Shown here in pieces: positions 8,109 to 16,877 of a stretch of DNA of 64,000 nucleotides. Numbering within the stretch: the first letter of the stretch is position 1; every line of letters begins with the position of its first letter. The position numbers were made by a program, and so were the translations under genes. Source of the DNA: JAGXKT01 sp964531695 (GTDB lineage: Bacteria; Planctomycetota; Phycisphaerae; SM23-33); contig CAZHEH010000005.1 of assembly GCA_964531695.1 (NCBI GenBank), positions 69,629-133,628 on the forward strand. Direction: 5' to 3'. The notes below the pieces were generated by a model, which was not told the DNA's origin, searched no databases, and saw only the letters and a program-made list of their open reading frames with translations.

Positions 8109-10991
8109 ATGAAGCAGGCGGCCTTACGCATCGCGGCGCTCGCATCGGCTCTGGCGGCGCTCTGCGCCCCGACGGCCGGCCCGGCCGAAACGCCGGCCCC
8201 GGCGCCGGAGGTCATCTACGAGGACGCCGACATCCACGGGCGGGCGATCCACACGTTCCGCGACGACGGCAAGCCGGTTACGGTGGTGCTGGGCGACTTC
8301 GAATTGGCGGCCGGGCGGTACCGCGTGGCCGGACGGGACGCGGTGATCTGGATCCGGTCGGAAACCGTCCGCGGCGCCCGCCGGCACCGAATCACCGTGT
8401 ATGTGGAAGGCGAGGCGAGCGTCGTCCGCCCGGACGGCGAGCGGACGGCGGATGAGTCCATGGTCGTGACGATGGTGCAGGAAGGCGAGCTGACGGCCCG
8501 CGGCCCGGTTCGCCGGCGCCCGCTGACGGACCTGCCGCTGTACCGGCGCGCCCGGGAGGCCACCCGCGGCGAGACCGAGCCGACGGAGCCCGCCGCCCCG
8601 CCGACAGAGGGCGACAGCGGGACCGACGCCGAGCCGGATGGATCGCCGGCCGAGGTCGAGCCCGGCCCGGACGCGCGCCCCGGCCCTCCGGCCGAAGCGC
8701 CACCGACGCTGCCCGTCGAGTACCGCGCCGACGAGACGACCTCCCGGATGATCGGCGCTGAGCGCGTCACCATCGCCCGCGGCAACGTCTATATCTCTCG
8801 GGGCCACCCGGAGAGCAACCAATACGTGGAGATGCAGGCCCAGTCGGCGGTGATCTTCAGCGCGGAGACGGAACGCCGCGATCACACGGCCGGGCCCGAC
8901 CCCTTCGACCTGGGCAGTCTGGACGGCGAGACGATCACCGGCGTCTACCTGGAGGGGGACGTTGTGGTGTCTCGGGGCGAGCGGTACGTCCGCGGGCCGC
9001 GGGCCTACTACGACTTCCTCACGAACCGTGCCTATGTGCCGGACGCCGTGTTCCGCACGGTGCAGGAGCAGCGCGACTTCCCCGTGTACATCCGGGCGGC
9101 CGAGATGCGGCAGCTCTCGAGCCGCGAGGTGTACTTCCGCGACGCGATGGTCACGACAAGCGACTTCGCCAGCCCGACGCACCACGTCCACGCGAGTTCA
9201 ACCTACCTGATGGATCAGACTCCGTACGACGAGGAGGGCGAGCCGCTGGGTCGCCAGAGCTGGCGGGCCCGGATGAAGAACCTGACCTACAATCTCCGCG
9301 GCCTTCCCGTGTTCTGGTCCCCCTGGTGGCAGGGCGAGTTCACGCGGGACCAGACCTCGCTGCATAACCTGCAAGTCGGCTTCCATGGGAAGTTCGGCTT
9401 CGGCGTCGAGTCCGAATGGAACCTGTTCCGGCTGATCGGGCTGGTCCGCCCCGGCGGCGTGCGTGCGTACCTGGACCTGGATTGGTACGAGTCGGGCCTG
9501 ATCGGCGGCACGCGGTGGAAGTACGACCGCCAGGACGGCCCGCGCCGCTACAGCGGCTATGCCCGGTTCTTCGGGCTGGTCGACGGACGCGGCGACGACG
9601 ACTTCGGCGACCGCCGCAAGAACATCCGCGCCCCCAAGGAGCGCGGCCGCCTGCTCTGGCGACACAAGGAGTACCTGCCCCGAAGCTGGGAGGCCCAGGC
9701 CGAGGTCAGCTACCTGTGCGACAAGAACTTCCTGGAGCAGTACTGGCGCAGCGAGTTCTACGCCGGCAAGGACCAGGAGACGCTGATCTACGCCAAGAAG
9801 CAGCAGGACAACTGGGCCTTCACCGCCCTGGCGAAGTACAAGCTCAACCGTTTCGACACGCAGAAGGAGGCCGCGCCCGAGCTGGGCCTGCACCTGATCG
9901 GACAGCCGCTGGCGGACGTGCTGACCTACTTCGGCGAGTCCCGCGCGGGCTACGTCCGCTACGACACGGCCAACGACTCGACGATGGCCCCGAGCGACCT
10001 GCTGTTCCGCGCCGACACGCGCCACGAGCTGAACGTGCCGATCCGCCTCGGGCCGGCCAAGCTCGTGCCGTACGCCGTCGGGCGGGCGACGTACTGGGGC
10101 GATGAGCCGCGCGTCGCCGAGGGCTACCCCGCCGCCGGGGAACACTGCCGGCTGTACGGGCAGGTCGGCGCCCGTGCGGCCATGACGTTCTGGCGCCTTT
10201 GGCCGGACGTCGAGAGCCGCCTGTGGGACCTGCACGGCCTGCGGCACGTGGTGACGCCCGAGCTGGGGGTGATGTTCTCCGACACCGGCGGCGTCTCGCC
10301 GAACGAGTTGTACCCGATCGACCCGGACGTGGAGGAACACCTGCGTCGGCAGAACGGCTTCAGCGCGGGCGTCCACACGCGGCTCCAGACGAAGCGCGGC
10401 CCGGCCGGGAACCGCCACATCGCCGACTGGATGCGATTCAGCGCCGTGCTCGGCGTGTACGACAACGGCCCGGACCTGGCCCCCGCCGACGGGCGGTTCT
10501 TCATGTACCGACCGGAGTACAGCCAGGGCAACAACCACCTGAACCTCGACTACACCTGGCACATCTCCGACTCGACGACCTTCCTGACCGACATGAACGT
10601 CGACACGGACCATTGCTCGATCGGCTGGTGGAACGCCGGGCTCTCCGTGGTCCGCAGCCCGCGCATGGCCTACTTCGCCGGCATGCGGCTGCTGCCCGAC
10701 ATGGACTCCGGCGTCGGCACCTTCGGCGTGCGGTACAAGGTGAACGAGCGGTACTCCATCAAGGCCCTGGAGCAGTACGACTTCGATTTCGACAGCGGCA
10801 AGAACCTCGCCACGCGCCTCACCATCGTCCGCCGCTTCCCGCGCTGGAACGTGGGCTTCACCTTCATGTTCGACAGAACCGCCGGCGACGACGACGTCGG
10901 CTTCATGGTGACCGTCTGGCCGGAGGGCATCCCGGAAGTCCGGATCGGCGGCTTCCGCATGAGCTTGCTCGGCAAGAGCGACGAGAACTGA
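8109..10991 (+). CDS. lptD: LPS-assembly protein LptD (OstA/Imp)
   Basis: Predicted 960-residue outer-membrane beta-barrel that inserts lipopolysaccharide into the outer leaflet with LptE. Residues 1-26 are a Sec signal peptide ending near AGPAE. The soluble OstA/jelly-roll part covers roughly 35-370, interrupted by a Pro/Glu-rich low-complexity linker at about 150-205. The barrel begins around NLRGLPVFWSPW, a family hallmark where the barrel starts, and runs to the C-terminus. It is longer than E. coli LptD (784 residues), mainly through the linker. AAGGAG precedes the ATG. The gene supports a diderm envelope. The cysteines of E. coli LptD are not obviously conserved. Confidence 0.85.
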   Translation: MKQAALRIAALASALAALCAPTAGPAETPAPAPEVIYEDADIHGRAIHTFRDDGKPVTVVLGDFELAAGRYRVAGRDAVIWIRSETVRGARRHRITVYVEGEASVVRPDGERTADESMVVTMVQEGELTARGPVRRRPLTDLPLYRRAREATRGETEPTEPAAPPTEGDSGTDAEPDGSPAEVEPGPDARPGPPAEAPPTLPVEYRADETTSRMIGAERVTIARGNVYISRGHPESNQYVEMQAQSAVIFSAETERRDHTAGPDPFDLGSLDGETITGVYLEGDVVVSRGERYVRGPRAYYDFLTNRAYVPDAVFRTVQEQRDFPVYIRAAEMRQLSSREVYFRDAMVTTSDFASPTHHVHASSTYLMDQTPYDEEGEPLGRQSWRARMKNLTYNLRGLPVFWSPWWQGEFTRDQTSLHNLQVGFHGKFGFGVESEWNLFRLIGLVRPGGVRAYLDLDWYESGLIGGTRWKYDRQDGPRRYSGYARFFGLVDGRGDDDFGDRRKNIRAPKERGRLLWRHKEYLPRSWEAQAEVSYLCDKNFLEQYWRSEFYAGKDQETLIYAKKQQDNWAFTALAKYKLNRFDTQKEAAPELGLHLIGQPLADVLTYFGESRAGYVRYDTANDSTMAPSDLLFRADTRHELNVPIRLGPAKLVPYAVGRATYWGDEPRVAEGYPAAGEHCRLYGQVGARAAMTFWRLWPDVESRLWDLHGLRHVVTPELGVMFSDTGGVSPNELYPIDPDVEEHLRRQNGFSAGVHTRLQTKRGPAGNRHIADWMRFSAVLGVYDNGPDLAPADGRFFMYRPEYSQGNNHLNLDYTWHISDSTTFLTDMNVDTDHCSIGWWNAGLSVVRSPRMAYFAGMRLLPDMDSGVGTFGVRYKVNERYSIKALEQYDFDFDSGKNLATRLTIVRRFPRWNVGFTFMFDRTAGDDDVGFMVTVWPEGIPEVRIGGFRMSLLGKSDEN

Positions 10992-11026
10992 TTCCGGCCG
11001 ACCCGCCCCGTTCCGAGAGCACCGCC

Positions 11027-12211
11027 ATGCCACAGGTCGCCCACAACGGAACCGACGCGCGCCCGCCGGGGCTGGGGCTGCTCGGCTGCGGGGCCTTCGG
11101 GCGCTTCTGCCTGCGGGCGTACGCGCGGCTGCCGGGGGTCCGGCTCGCGGCCGCCGCCCGAGCAAGATCCCCCGAAGCGCGCGCCCTGTGCCACGAACTG
11201 GGCATGCGCGTACTCGGCGAGTACCGCGACGTGATCCGGGACGAGGAGGTCGATGTCGTCCATGTCGCCACGCCGCCTTCCAGCCACCGCGAACTGGCGA
11301 TGGCCGCCCTGGATGCCGGCAAGCACGTGCTCTGCGAGAAGCCGCCGGCGCTGACGGCCGACGAGGCGCAAGAGCTGGCCGACGCGGCGCGGCGGGCCGG
11401 GCGATTCTGCGCGGTCAACTTCGTCATGCGGCACGCGCCGGTCTCGGCGGCCGTGCGACGCATCCTGCGGGACGGGCCCCTCGGCCGGCCGCTCGCGGCC
11501 CGCGTGACGAACCTCGGCTCGGACGCCGGGCTGGCGCCCGATCACTGGTTCTGGGACAAGCGGCTCTCCGGCGGCATCTTCGTTGAGCACGGCGTGCACT
11601 TCTTCGACCTGTACGGCGGGTGGCTCGGGGCCGGGCGGGTGGTCTCGGCCGCGGCGGCCGATCGGCTTCGTCCACCCGTGCCCGAGGAGGCCCCGACGCC
11701 GGAAGACCGCGTGCAGTGCACGGTGCGCCACGATTCCGGCGCGCTGGTCAGCCACTACCACGGCTTCGACCAGATCGGTCCGATGGACCGCTGCGAGCAC
11801 GTCATCCGCTGCGAGATGGGCGACGTGCGGGTCGAGGGCTGGCTCCCCGAGCGGCTTGTGGTCGACGCGGCCGTGGACGAGGCCGGCGCCGAGCGGCTGG
11901 CCGCCTGCTGCCCGGACGGGCACATGGAGACCGTCGCGAGTTACGCCGGCGGGCCGGCCATCCGCGGCCGCGGGCGGATGCACCACGTCACGCGGCGCGT
12001 TCGCCTCCTGTGGCACCCCACCACCGACAAGGAGGCGCTGTACGCCGACTGCCTGCGGTCGCTGCTCGGCGAGCAGCTCGCCTGGGCGGCCGACACGTCG
12101 CGCGATCGCCTCGTAACCGAGCCGCTCGGCCCCGCGGCCGTCGCACTGGCCGAGCGGGCCGCCCGCCTGGCGGAACGCGCGAAGACGCCGACGCGAGCGT
12201 CCGATGCATAG
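11027..12211 (+). CDS. Gfo/Idh/MocA family oxidoreductase (copy 1)
   Basis: Predicted 394-residue NAD(P)-dependent sugar or cyclitol oxidoreductase. The Rossmann motif is GLLGCGAFGRFC near the N-terminus, followed by VVHVATPPSSHRELAMAAL and the family hallmark HVLCEKPPAL (CEKP with the catalytic lysine). The C-terminal alpha/beta domain contains SGGIFVEHGVHFFDLYGG. The start lies 35 bases after lptD and has only a weak Shine-Dalgarno (GAGAG). The next gene is a close paralogue 25 bases downstream, so the two are co-transcribed. No signal peptide is seen. The substrate is unknown, but such genes are abundant in planctomycetes beside glycan-degradation genes. Confidence 0.9.
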   Translation: MPQVAHNGTDARPPGLGLLGCGAFGRFCLRAYARLPGVRLAAAARARSPEARALCHELGMRVLGEYRDVIRDEEVDVVHVATPPSSHRELAMAALDAGKHVLCEKPPALTADEAQELADAARRAGRFCAVNFVMRHAPVSAAVRRILRDGPLGRPLAARVTNLGSDAGLAPDHWFWDKRLSGGIFVEHGVHFFDLYGGWLGAGRVVSAAAADRLRPPVPEEAPTPEDRVQCTVRHDSGALVSHYHGFDQIGPMDRCEHVIRCEMGDVRVEGWLPERLVVDAAVDEAGAERLAACCPDGHMETVASYAGGPAIRGRGRMHHVTRRVRLLWHPTTDKEALYADCLRSLLGEQLAWAADTSRDRLVTEPLGPAAVALAERAARLAERAKTPTRASDA

Positions 12212-12236
12212 GATACACCCGAACCGGAGACCCTGA

Positions 12237-13355
12237 ATGAGCAGCAAAGCCCCCCTCGGGCTGGGAATGATCGGATGCGGCGCCTTCGGGCGATTCTGCC
12301 TGGACGCGTTCGCCGAGCTGGACTGCGTGCGTCTGGCGGCCGTGGCGGACGAACGCCCGGACGCCGCCCGCGCATGTGCCGAAGCGCACGAAGCCGCGGC
12401 CGCCACGCCGGCCGAGCTGGTCACGCGGGACGACGTGGATCTCGTCCACATCGCCACGCCGCCGTCGAGCCACCGGGACCTGGCCGTGGCCGCCCTGCGT
12501 GCCGGCAAGCACGTGCTGTGCGAGAAGCCGCTGGCGATGGACCTGTCGGAGGCGGACGAGATTCTCGCCGCCGCCGAGCAGGCCGGGCGAATCTGCCCGG
12601 TGAACTTCGTGCTGCGGCACAACGAGCTGGTCGATGCGGTGTCGGACCTGCTGGCGGCCGGGCCGCTCGGCAAGCCGCTGGCCGCCCGGCTGACCAACTG
12701 CGCTTTCGACACGTACATGCCTCCGGAGCACTGGTTCTGGGACCCGGGCGTGTCGGGCGGCATCTTCGTAGAGCACGGCGTGCACTTCTTCGACATGTAC
12801 CGGCAGTGGCTCGGGCCGGGCGAGGTCGTCAATGCCCACACGGAGACCCGCGACGGCCGGATGGAGGACCGCGTCACCTGTACGGTCCGTCACACGCCCG
12901 CCGAGGGTCCGCCCGTGCTGGTCAGCCACTACCACGGCTTCGACCAGATCGAGCCGATGGACCGCGCCGAGCACCGGATCGTCTGCGAGATGGGCGACAT
13001 CCGCCTACACGGGTGGGTGCCGCTGAGCTTGGCCGTGGACGCCGCCGTGGACGACGAAGGCGCCGAGCGCCTCCGGGCCTGCCGGACATGGACAACTGCC
13101 GAAGTCGTCGAGCAATTCGGCGACGGGCGGACCGACTACCGCGGCCGCGGCGTTCCCCGCCGCGTCACCCAGCGCCTACGGCTGAGCTACACGCCGGAGC
13201 CGGACAAGGCGAAGGTCTACTCCGACGGACTCCGGGCCCTTTTGGTCGACCAGGCGGCGTACATCGCCGAACCTTCGCACCCGCGCCGCGTGACCGAGCG
13301 GGACGGGCGCGACGCCCTGGCGATCGCGGCCTCGGCACGCGAGATGGCGCAGTAG
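12237..13355 (+). CDS. Gfo/Idh/MocA family oxidoreductase (copy 2)
   Basis: Predicted 372-residue oxidoreductase, a tandem paralogue of the preceding gene. Shared blocks include IGCGAFGRFCL, HIATPPSSHRDLAVAAL, GKHVLCEKPLAM, DHWFWD/EHWFWD, SGGIFVEHGVHFFD and VSHYHGFDQIEPMDR. Copy 2 has the standard CEKPLAM, while copy 1 has CEKPPAL. GGAG lies 8 bases upstream of the ATG. The pair probably arose by local duplication and may work on related substrates or as a heteromer; that is inference. A hairpin just downstream may terminate the transcript. Confidence 0.9.
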   Translation: MSSKAPLGLGMIGCGAFGRFCLDAFAELDCVRLAAVADERPDAARACAEAHEAAAATPAELVTRDDVDLVHIATPPSSHRDLAVAALRAGKHVLCEKPLAMDLSEADEILAAAEQAGRICPVNFVLRHNELVDAVSDLLAAGPLGKPLAARLTNCAFDTYMPPEHWFWDPGVSGGIFVEHGVHFFDMYRQWLGPGEVVNAHTETRDGRMEDRVTCTVRHTPAEGPPVLVSHYHGFDQIEPMDRAEHRIVCEMGDIRLHGWVPLSLAVDAAVDDEGAERLRACRTWTTAEVVEQFGDGRTDYRGRGVPRRVTQRLRLSYTPEPDKAKVYSDGLRALLVDQAAYIAEPSHPRRVTERDGRDALAIAASAREMAQ

Positions 13356-13437
13356 CCGAGCCACCGCGCCGGGCTCGACCCGCGACCCGGCCGTCGCCAC
13401 CCCGTGCACGGCGCCATCCTCTCTCTGCGCGAAAGTA

Positions 13438-13463
13438 CGCCGCGGGACGGGCGTCCCACGGCG
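13438..13463. terminator. Hairpin between convergent genes
   Basis: CGCCG and GGGAC arms pair with GTCCC and CGGCG around a GGGC loop, with one internal mismatch. The hairpin sits between the convergent oxidoreductase and PEP-CTERM genes. There is no T-tract, so intrinsic termination is only a possibility. Confidence 0.35.
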
Positions 13464-13507
13464 TGGAGGCATCTCCGTGTGTCGATGCGATCGTCCGGTT
13501 GGGGTGG

Positions 13508-14209
13508 CTACCGCCGTCGGCGGATCAGCGACAGCCCGCCGAGAGCCAGCAGCGCCAGTGACGCCGGCTCCGGGACGAACTGCACGTTGTCCACTACAGC
13601 GGTGACATCCACGGTGCGCGTGTCGCCGATCTGCCCCACGGGTGTCAACGGGTCGGTCCAGCCCGGCAACAGGAAGAGTTGCAGCGTCACGGGCTCGTAG
13701 GCGTCGAGGTCCGGCAGCGAGACCGTCTTCGCGCCCGCGCTGGTGTACTTCGCGGTCACGATCTCCTGCGGACCGTCGTTGTCGTAGTACGCCACCTGCA
13801 GATCAAGGTAGATGTCCGCGTTTGTCGGATAGCCCGTATCGTCGATGACGAACGACTCGACGTCCAGCTCGACGGCGTCGGTCCCGACGGGCACGTATAG
13901 CATGCCGTCCTGCGAGATGGTGGCCGTGGCTCCCGCCCCCGCCAAGAGCGTCGGGGCCCAGCCCGACCCGCCGCCGCGGTCCGTGTACTGGTAGACCTCC
14001 TGGGCCCACAGCTCGAGTTCCTCCTCGTCGTCGGCCGGGGAGTCCACGTCGGCGATCTCGGCGCTCGCAGCGCCCGAGGGCTGTGCGTCGAGCGTCCATT
14101 TGCCGTCGTCACCGTCGTTGAAGTCCCCGTTCTGGATGTCCCCCGCAGCCGGCGCAACCGCTACGGCCAACGCCCCCGCGACCATCATTGCATACATGCC
14201 CGATCTCAT
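13508..14209 (-). CDS. PEP-CTERM sorting domain protein (exported)
   Basis: Predicted 233-residue exported protein with a signal peptide (MRSGMYAMMVAGALAVAVAP, cleavage near AAG-D) and a classical C-terminal PEP-CTERM sorting signal: VPEPASLALLALGG followed by LSLIRRRR. Such proteins are thought to be processed by an exosortase and released to the envelope. The middle is a beta-rich, acidic, Gly/Asp-rich domain starting DIQNGDFNDGDDGKW, resembling carbohydrate-binding-like folds; no enzyme motif is seen. The start at 14209 was chosen over upstream in-frame codons because AAGGAG is correctly spaced and the signal peptide begins there. No exosortase gene is in the window. Confidence 0.85.
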   Translation of the reverse strand: MRSGMYAMMVAGALAVAVAPAAGDIQNGDFNDGDDGKWTLDAQPSGAASAEIADVDSPADDEEELELWAQEVYQYTDRGGGSGWAPTLLAGAGATATISQDGMLYVPVGTDAVELDVESFVIDDTGYPTNADIYLDLQVAYYDNDGPQEIVTAKYTSAGAKTVSLPDLDAYEPVTLQLFLLPGWTDPLTPVGQIGDTRTVDVTAVVDNVQFVPEPASLALLALGGLSLIRRRR

Positions 14210-14379
14210 AGTCCCGCTCCTTATTCGCACCATCCTTGATTCCAGCGCGGACCCGCCGCCCGCGCACAAGTAAAGCCGTTCCATCGAGCATGAGCATGCG
14301 CTGATGCGCCCTCCCGAGCGGCCCTCTCCGGCCGTGCAATTGTGCTGCCTTGCCGGGCCGAGCGGGCCCGACATCACCC

Positions 14380-14407
14380 ATTATGCCCCGCCGGGCCGGC
14401 GTGTCAA
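14380..14407 (-). promoter_or_regulatory. Consensus promoter for the PEP-CTERM gene
   Basis: On the minus strand a perfect TTGACA (14407-14402) is followed after 16 bases by CATAAT (14385-14380). Transcription would begin near 14373, leaving an untranslated leader of about 160 bases before the start codon at 14209. Confidence 0.65.
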
Positions 14408-14485
14408 GCGTCTGCCCCGTAACTCACCGGGAATTTCTCCCACGGGGCGGTGCCGGGAGCCCCTAAACCCGATTTCGGTAGATGT

Positions 14486-14514
14486 TTGCATGCCCTCGGG
14501 CGATCTGGTATGCT
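14486..14514 (+). promoter_or_regulatory. Candidate promoter of the ablA operon
   Basis: TTGCAT (14486-14491) and TATGCT (14509-14514) are separated by 17 bases, and TG precedes the -10 in the extended position. The predicted untranslated leader before ablA is about 110 bases. The rest of the 420-base gap between the PEP-CTERM gene and ablA shows no gene. Confidence 0.5.
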
Positions 14515-14631
14515 AATGGACCGACCTTGGCGGCCGGTTTCTGTCTGGAGGGGTCCCGCCGGTATCGTTCCCGTATCATCGCACCGATGGCGATGCAGAA
14601 GCGCGGCGCCAATACAAAATAAGAGGATGTA

Positions 14632-15990
14632 ATGCTGACCGCTATGGACACTCAGAAACAGCTTACTGACACGCAGAAGCAAGTGGCTGAGAGAATCTCC
14701 CCCGATGTGGCGATTTCCCATTGGCGCGACTGGAAGTGGCAGATCCGCCACCGCGTCCGGGACATCGATACGTTCGAGCGGCTTCTCGGCATCGGGTTCG
14801 AGCCGGAGGAGCGCAAGCGGCTTGAGCGAACGCTCGAGAAGTTCCCGTTGTCCATCACGCCGTACTACCTGTCGCTGATCGACAGCGAGGATTTCCGGAA
14901 CGATCCGATCTACAAGCAGTCGTTCCCCTCGCCGGCCGAGCTGGAGGTGAGCCGGGCGGACATGGCGGACCCGCTGCATGAGGATGAGGACTCCCCCGCC
15001 GAGGGCATCACGCATCGCTACCCGGACCGCGTGTTGTTCCACGTGTCGAACGTGTGCGCGATGTACTGCCGCCACTGCACGCGGAAGCGTAAGGTCGGCG
15101 ACGTGGACTTCATCCCCGAGCGCGACCACATCTCCGCGGGCATCGAGTACATCCGCAAGACGCCCGAGGTCCGCGACGTGCTGCTTTCGGGCGGCGACCC
15201 GTTCCTGCTGAATGACGAGTACCTGGACTGGATCCTCGACGAGCTGCGGGCGATTCCGCACGTCGAGATCATCCGCATCGGCACGCGAACGCCCGTGGTG
15301 CTGCCCTACCGCATCACGGACGAGCTGGTGGCGATGCTGCGCAAGCATCAGCCGATCTGGATCAACACGCACTTCAACCATCCGCGCGAGATGACGGCCG
15401 CGTCGCGAAACGCGCTGGCCAAGCTCGCCGACGCCGGTTTCCCGCTGGGCAACCAGTCGGTGCTGCTGGCAGGCGTCAACGACTGCCCGCGGATCATGAA
15501 GGCGCTGGTCCACAAGCTCGTAGCCAACCGCGTGCGGCCGTACTACCTGTACCAGTGCGACCTGTCCGAGGGGCTCGGCCACTTCCGAACGCCCGTGGGC
15601 AAGGGCGTGGAGATCATCGAGGGCCTGCGCGGGCACACGACAGGCTTCGCGGTGCCGACGTACGTCATCGACGCCCCGGGCGGCGGCGGCAAGATCCCGG
15701 TCGCGCCGAACTACGTCCTCAGCCGCGGCACCGACCGCGTCGTGCTGCGGAACTACGAGGGCGTCATCACGACGTACCAGGAGCCGGACAGCTACCCTGC
15801 CGTCGAGTGCGACCGGAATTGCGCCGAATGCGTGCTGACGCTCAAGACGGCCGACGCCCCGGAGCACGACCCCGTCGGCATCACCAAGCTGCTCGGCAGC
15901 TACGACGAGACGATCTCGCTCGTGCCCGAGGGCAACGAGCGGATCGAGCGTCGAAACGGCGAGGACAAGTCCGAGACCCCGGCCGGGTAG
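14632..15990 (+). CDS. ablA: Lysine 2,3-aminomutase (radical SAM, PLP)
   Basis: Predicted 452-residue KamA-family enzyme that converts L-lysine to beta-lysine using S-adenosylmethionine, a [4Fe-4S] cluster and pyridoxal phosphate. The cluster motif is C142-x3-C146-x2-C149 in VCAMYCRHC. The SAM-binding GGD is in LLSGGDPF near 186-191. The PLP lysine is K354 in DAPGGGGK. The GTRTPVVLP block is also present. It heads an operon with an amino-acid ABC importer and a beta-lysine acetyltransferase, which argues for the ablA role (osmolyte synthesis) rather than lysine fermentation. AAGAGGA lies 5 bases upstream of the chosen ATG; a second ATG four codons later is possible. Confidence 0.93.
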   Translation: MLTAMDTQKQLTDTQKQVAERISPDVAISHWRDWKWQIRHRVRDIDTFERLLGIGFEPEERKRLERTLEKFPLSITPYYLSLIDSEDFRNDPIYKQSFPSPAELEVSRADMADPLHEDEDSPAEGITHRYPDRVLFHVSNVCAMYCRHCTRKRKVGDVDFIPERDHISAGIEYIRKTPEVRDVLLSGGDPFLLNDEYLDWILDELRAIPHVEIIRIGTRTPVVLPYRITDELVAMLRKHQPIWINTHFNHPREMTAASRNALAKLADAGFPLGNQSVLLAGVNDCPRIMKALVHKLVANRVRPYYLYQCDLSEGLGHFRTPVGKGVEIIEGLRGHTTGFAVPTYVIDAPGGGGKIPVAPNYVLSRGTDRVVLRNYEGVITTYQEPDSYPAVECDRNCAECVLTLKTADAPEHDPVGITKLLGSYDETISLVPEGNERIERRNGEDKSETPAG

Positions 15991-16002
15991 AAAGGAGCCC
16001 CC

Positions 16003-16779
16003 ATGGCAACGCGGCACCTCCTGTGTGCGGCCCTGGCGCTGGCGGGCGTGGCAGTCGCCGCGCTCGGACTCGCCGGCTGCGAGAGCAAGGACGACGACAC
16101 GCTGACCGTCGCCCTGACGGGCCAGTACCCGCCGTTCAGCACCTATGACGAGAACGGCAACCTTGAGGGATTCGACGTGGATGTGGCCCGCGCCATCGCG
16201 GCCGAGATGGGCCGCGAGGTGGAGTTCGTCGCCACGAAGTGGGACGCCATGATTCCCGGCCTGCAGGCGGGCAAGTACGACGCCATCATCGGCTCCATGG
16301 CCGTGACGCCCGAGCGGGAGAAGGCCGTGAGCTTCTCCGAGCCCTACTACCGCTCGGGCGCTCAGCTCTACGTCCACGAGCGTCACGCCGAGGAAATCCA
16401 AGGCATCGCCGACTGCGCCGCCAAGCCGGTCGGCGTGGTCCGCGGCGAGACCTACCAGCACTACCTCGAGCAGAACCGCCCCGACGTGAACGTCCGGACC
16501 TACGGCGGCACGCCCGAGATCTTCCAGGAGGTCTCCAGCGGGCGGCTGGTGGGTTTCGTCAGCGACCGCCTCGTCGGCCTCTACCAGATCGAGCAGGCCG
16601 GCGAGCCGTTCGTACCCGTCGGCGACCTGCTCTACGCGGAGCGGATGGCCATTCCCGTCCACAAGGACCGCCCCGAGCTGCTCCGAGAGATCAACGCCGC
16701 GCTCCAGGCCGTCAAGGAAAGCGGAAAGCTCGACGAGATCCACCGCAAGTGGTTCGGACGCCCGCCGGGCGGTCCGTAG
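16003..16779 (+). CDS. Amino-acid ABC transporter substrate-binding lipoprotein (family 3)
   Basis: Predicted 258-residue periplasmic solute-binding protein. The lipobox is LAGC with C26 as the lipidated cysteine. The family 3 fold shows GQYPPFSTYDENGNLEGFDVD, WDAMIPGLQAGKYDAIIGSM and TPEREKAVSFSEPYY, which are the amino-acid binder signatures. AAAGGAG precedes the ATG, 12 bases after the ablA stop. Together with the permease and ATPase genes downstream it forms a complete HisJ/GlnH-type importer. Lysine is a plausible ligand given the flanking ablA and ablB, but the ligand is inferred only from context. Confidence 0.9.
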   Translation: MATRHLLCAALALAGVAVAALGLAGCESKDDDTLTVALTGQYPPFSTYDENGNLEGFDVDVARAIAAEMGREVEFVATKWDAMIPGLQAGKYDAIIGSMAVTPEREKAVSFSEPYYRSGAQLYVHERHAEEIQGIADCAAKPVGVVRGETYQHYLEQNRPDVNVRTYGGTPEIFQEVSSGRLVGFVSDRLVGLYQIEQAGEPFVPVGDLLYAERMAIPVHKDRPELLREINAALQAVKESGKLDEIHRKWFGRPPGGP

Positions 16780-16877
16780 CGGATCGTTCCGCCACCGCAC
16801 GGCCCCGAGGCGGTCGCTCCGCCCGCGAGGCCGTCGCTCTTCCCCGCACCCGAAGTACCACGTAAGGAGGCCCCATC

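Noticed and set aside
14632..15990. Assignment of the aminomutase to lysine fermentation (kam pathway)
   Set aside because: No 5,6-aminomutase or other fermentation genes are nearby, and the operon ends with an AblB-type acetyltransferase, so the osmolyte role fits better.
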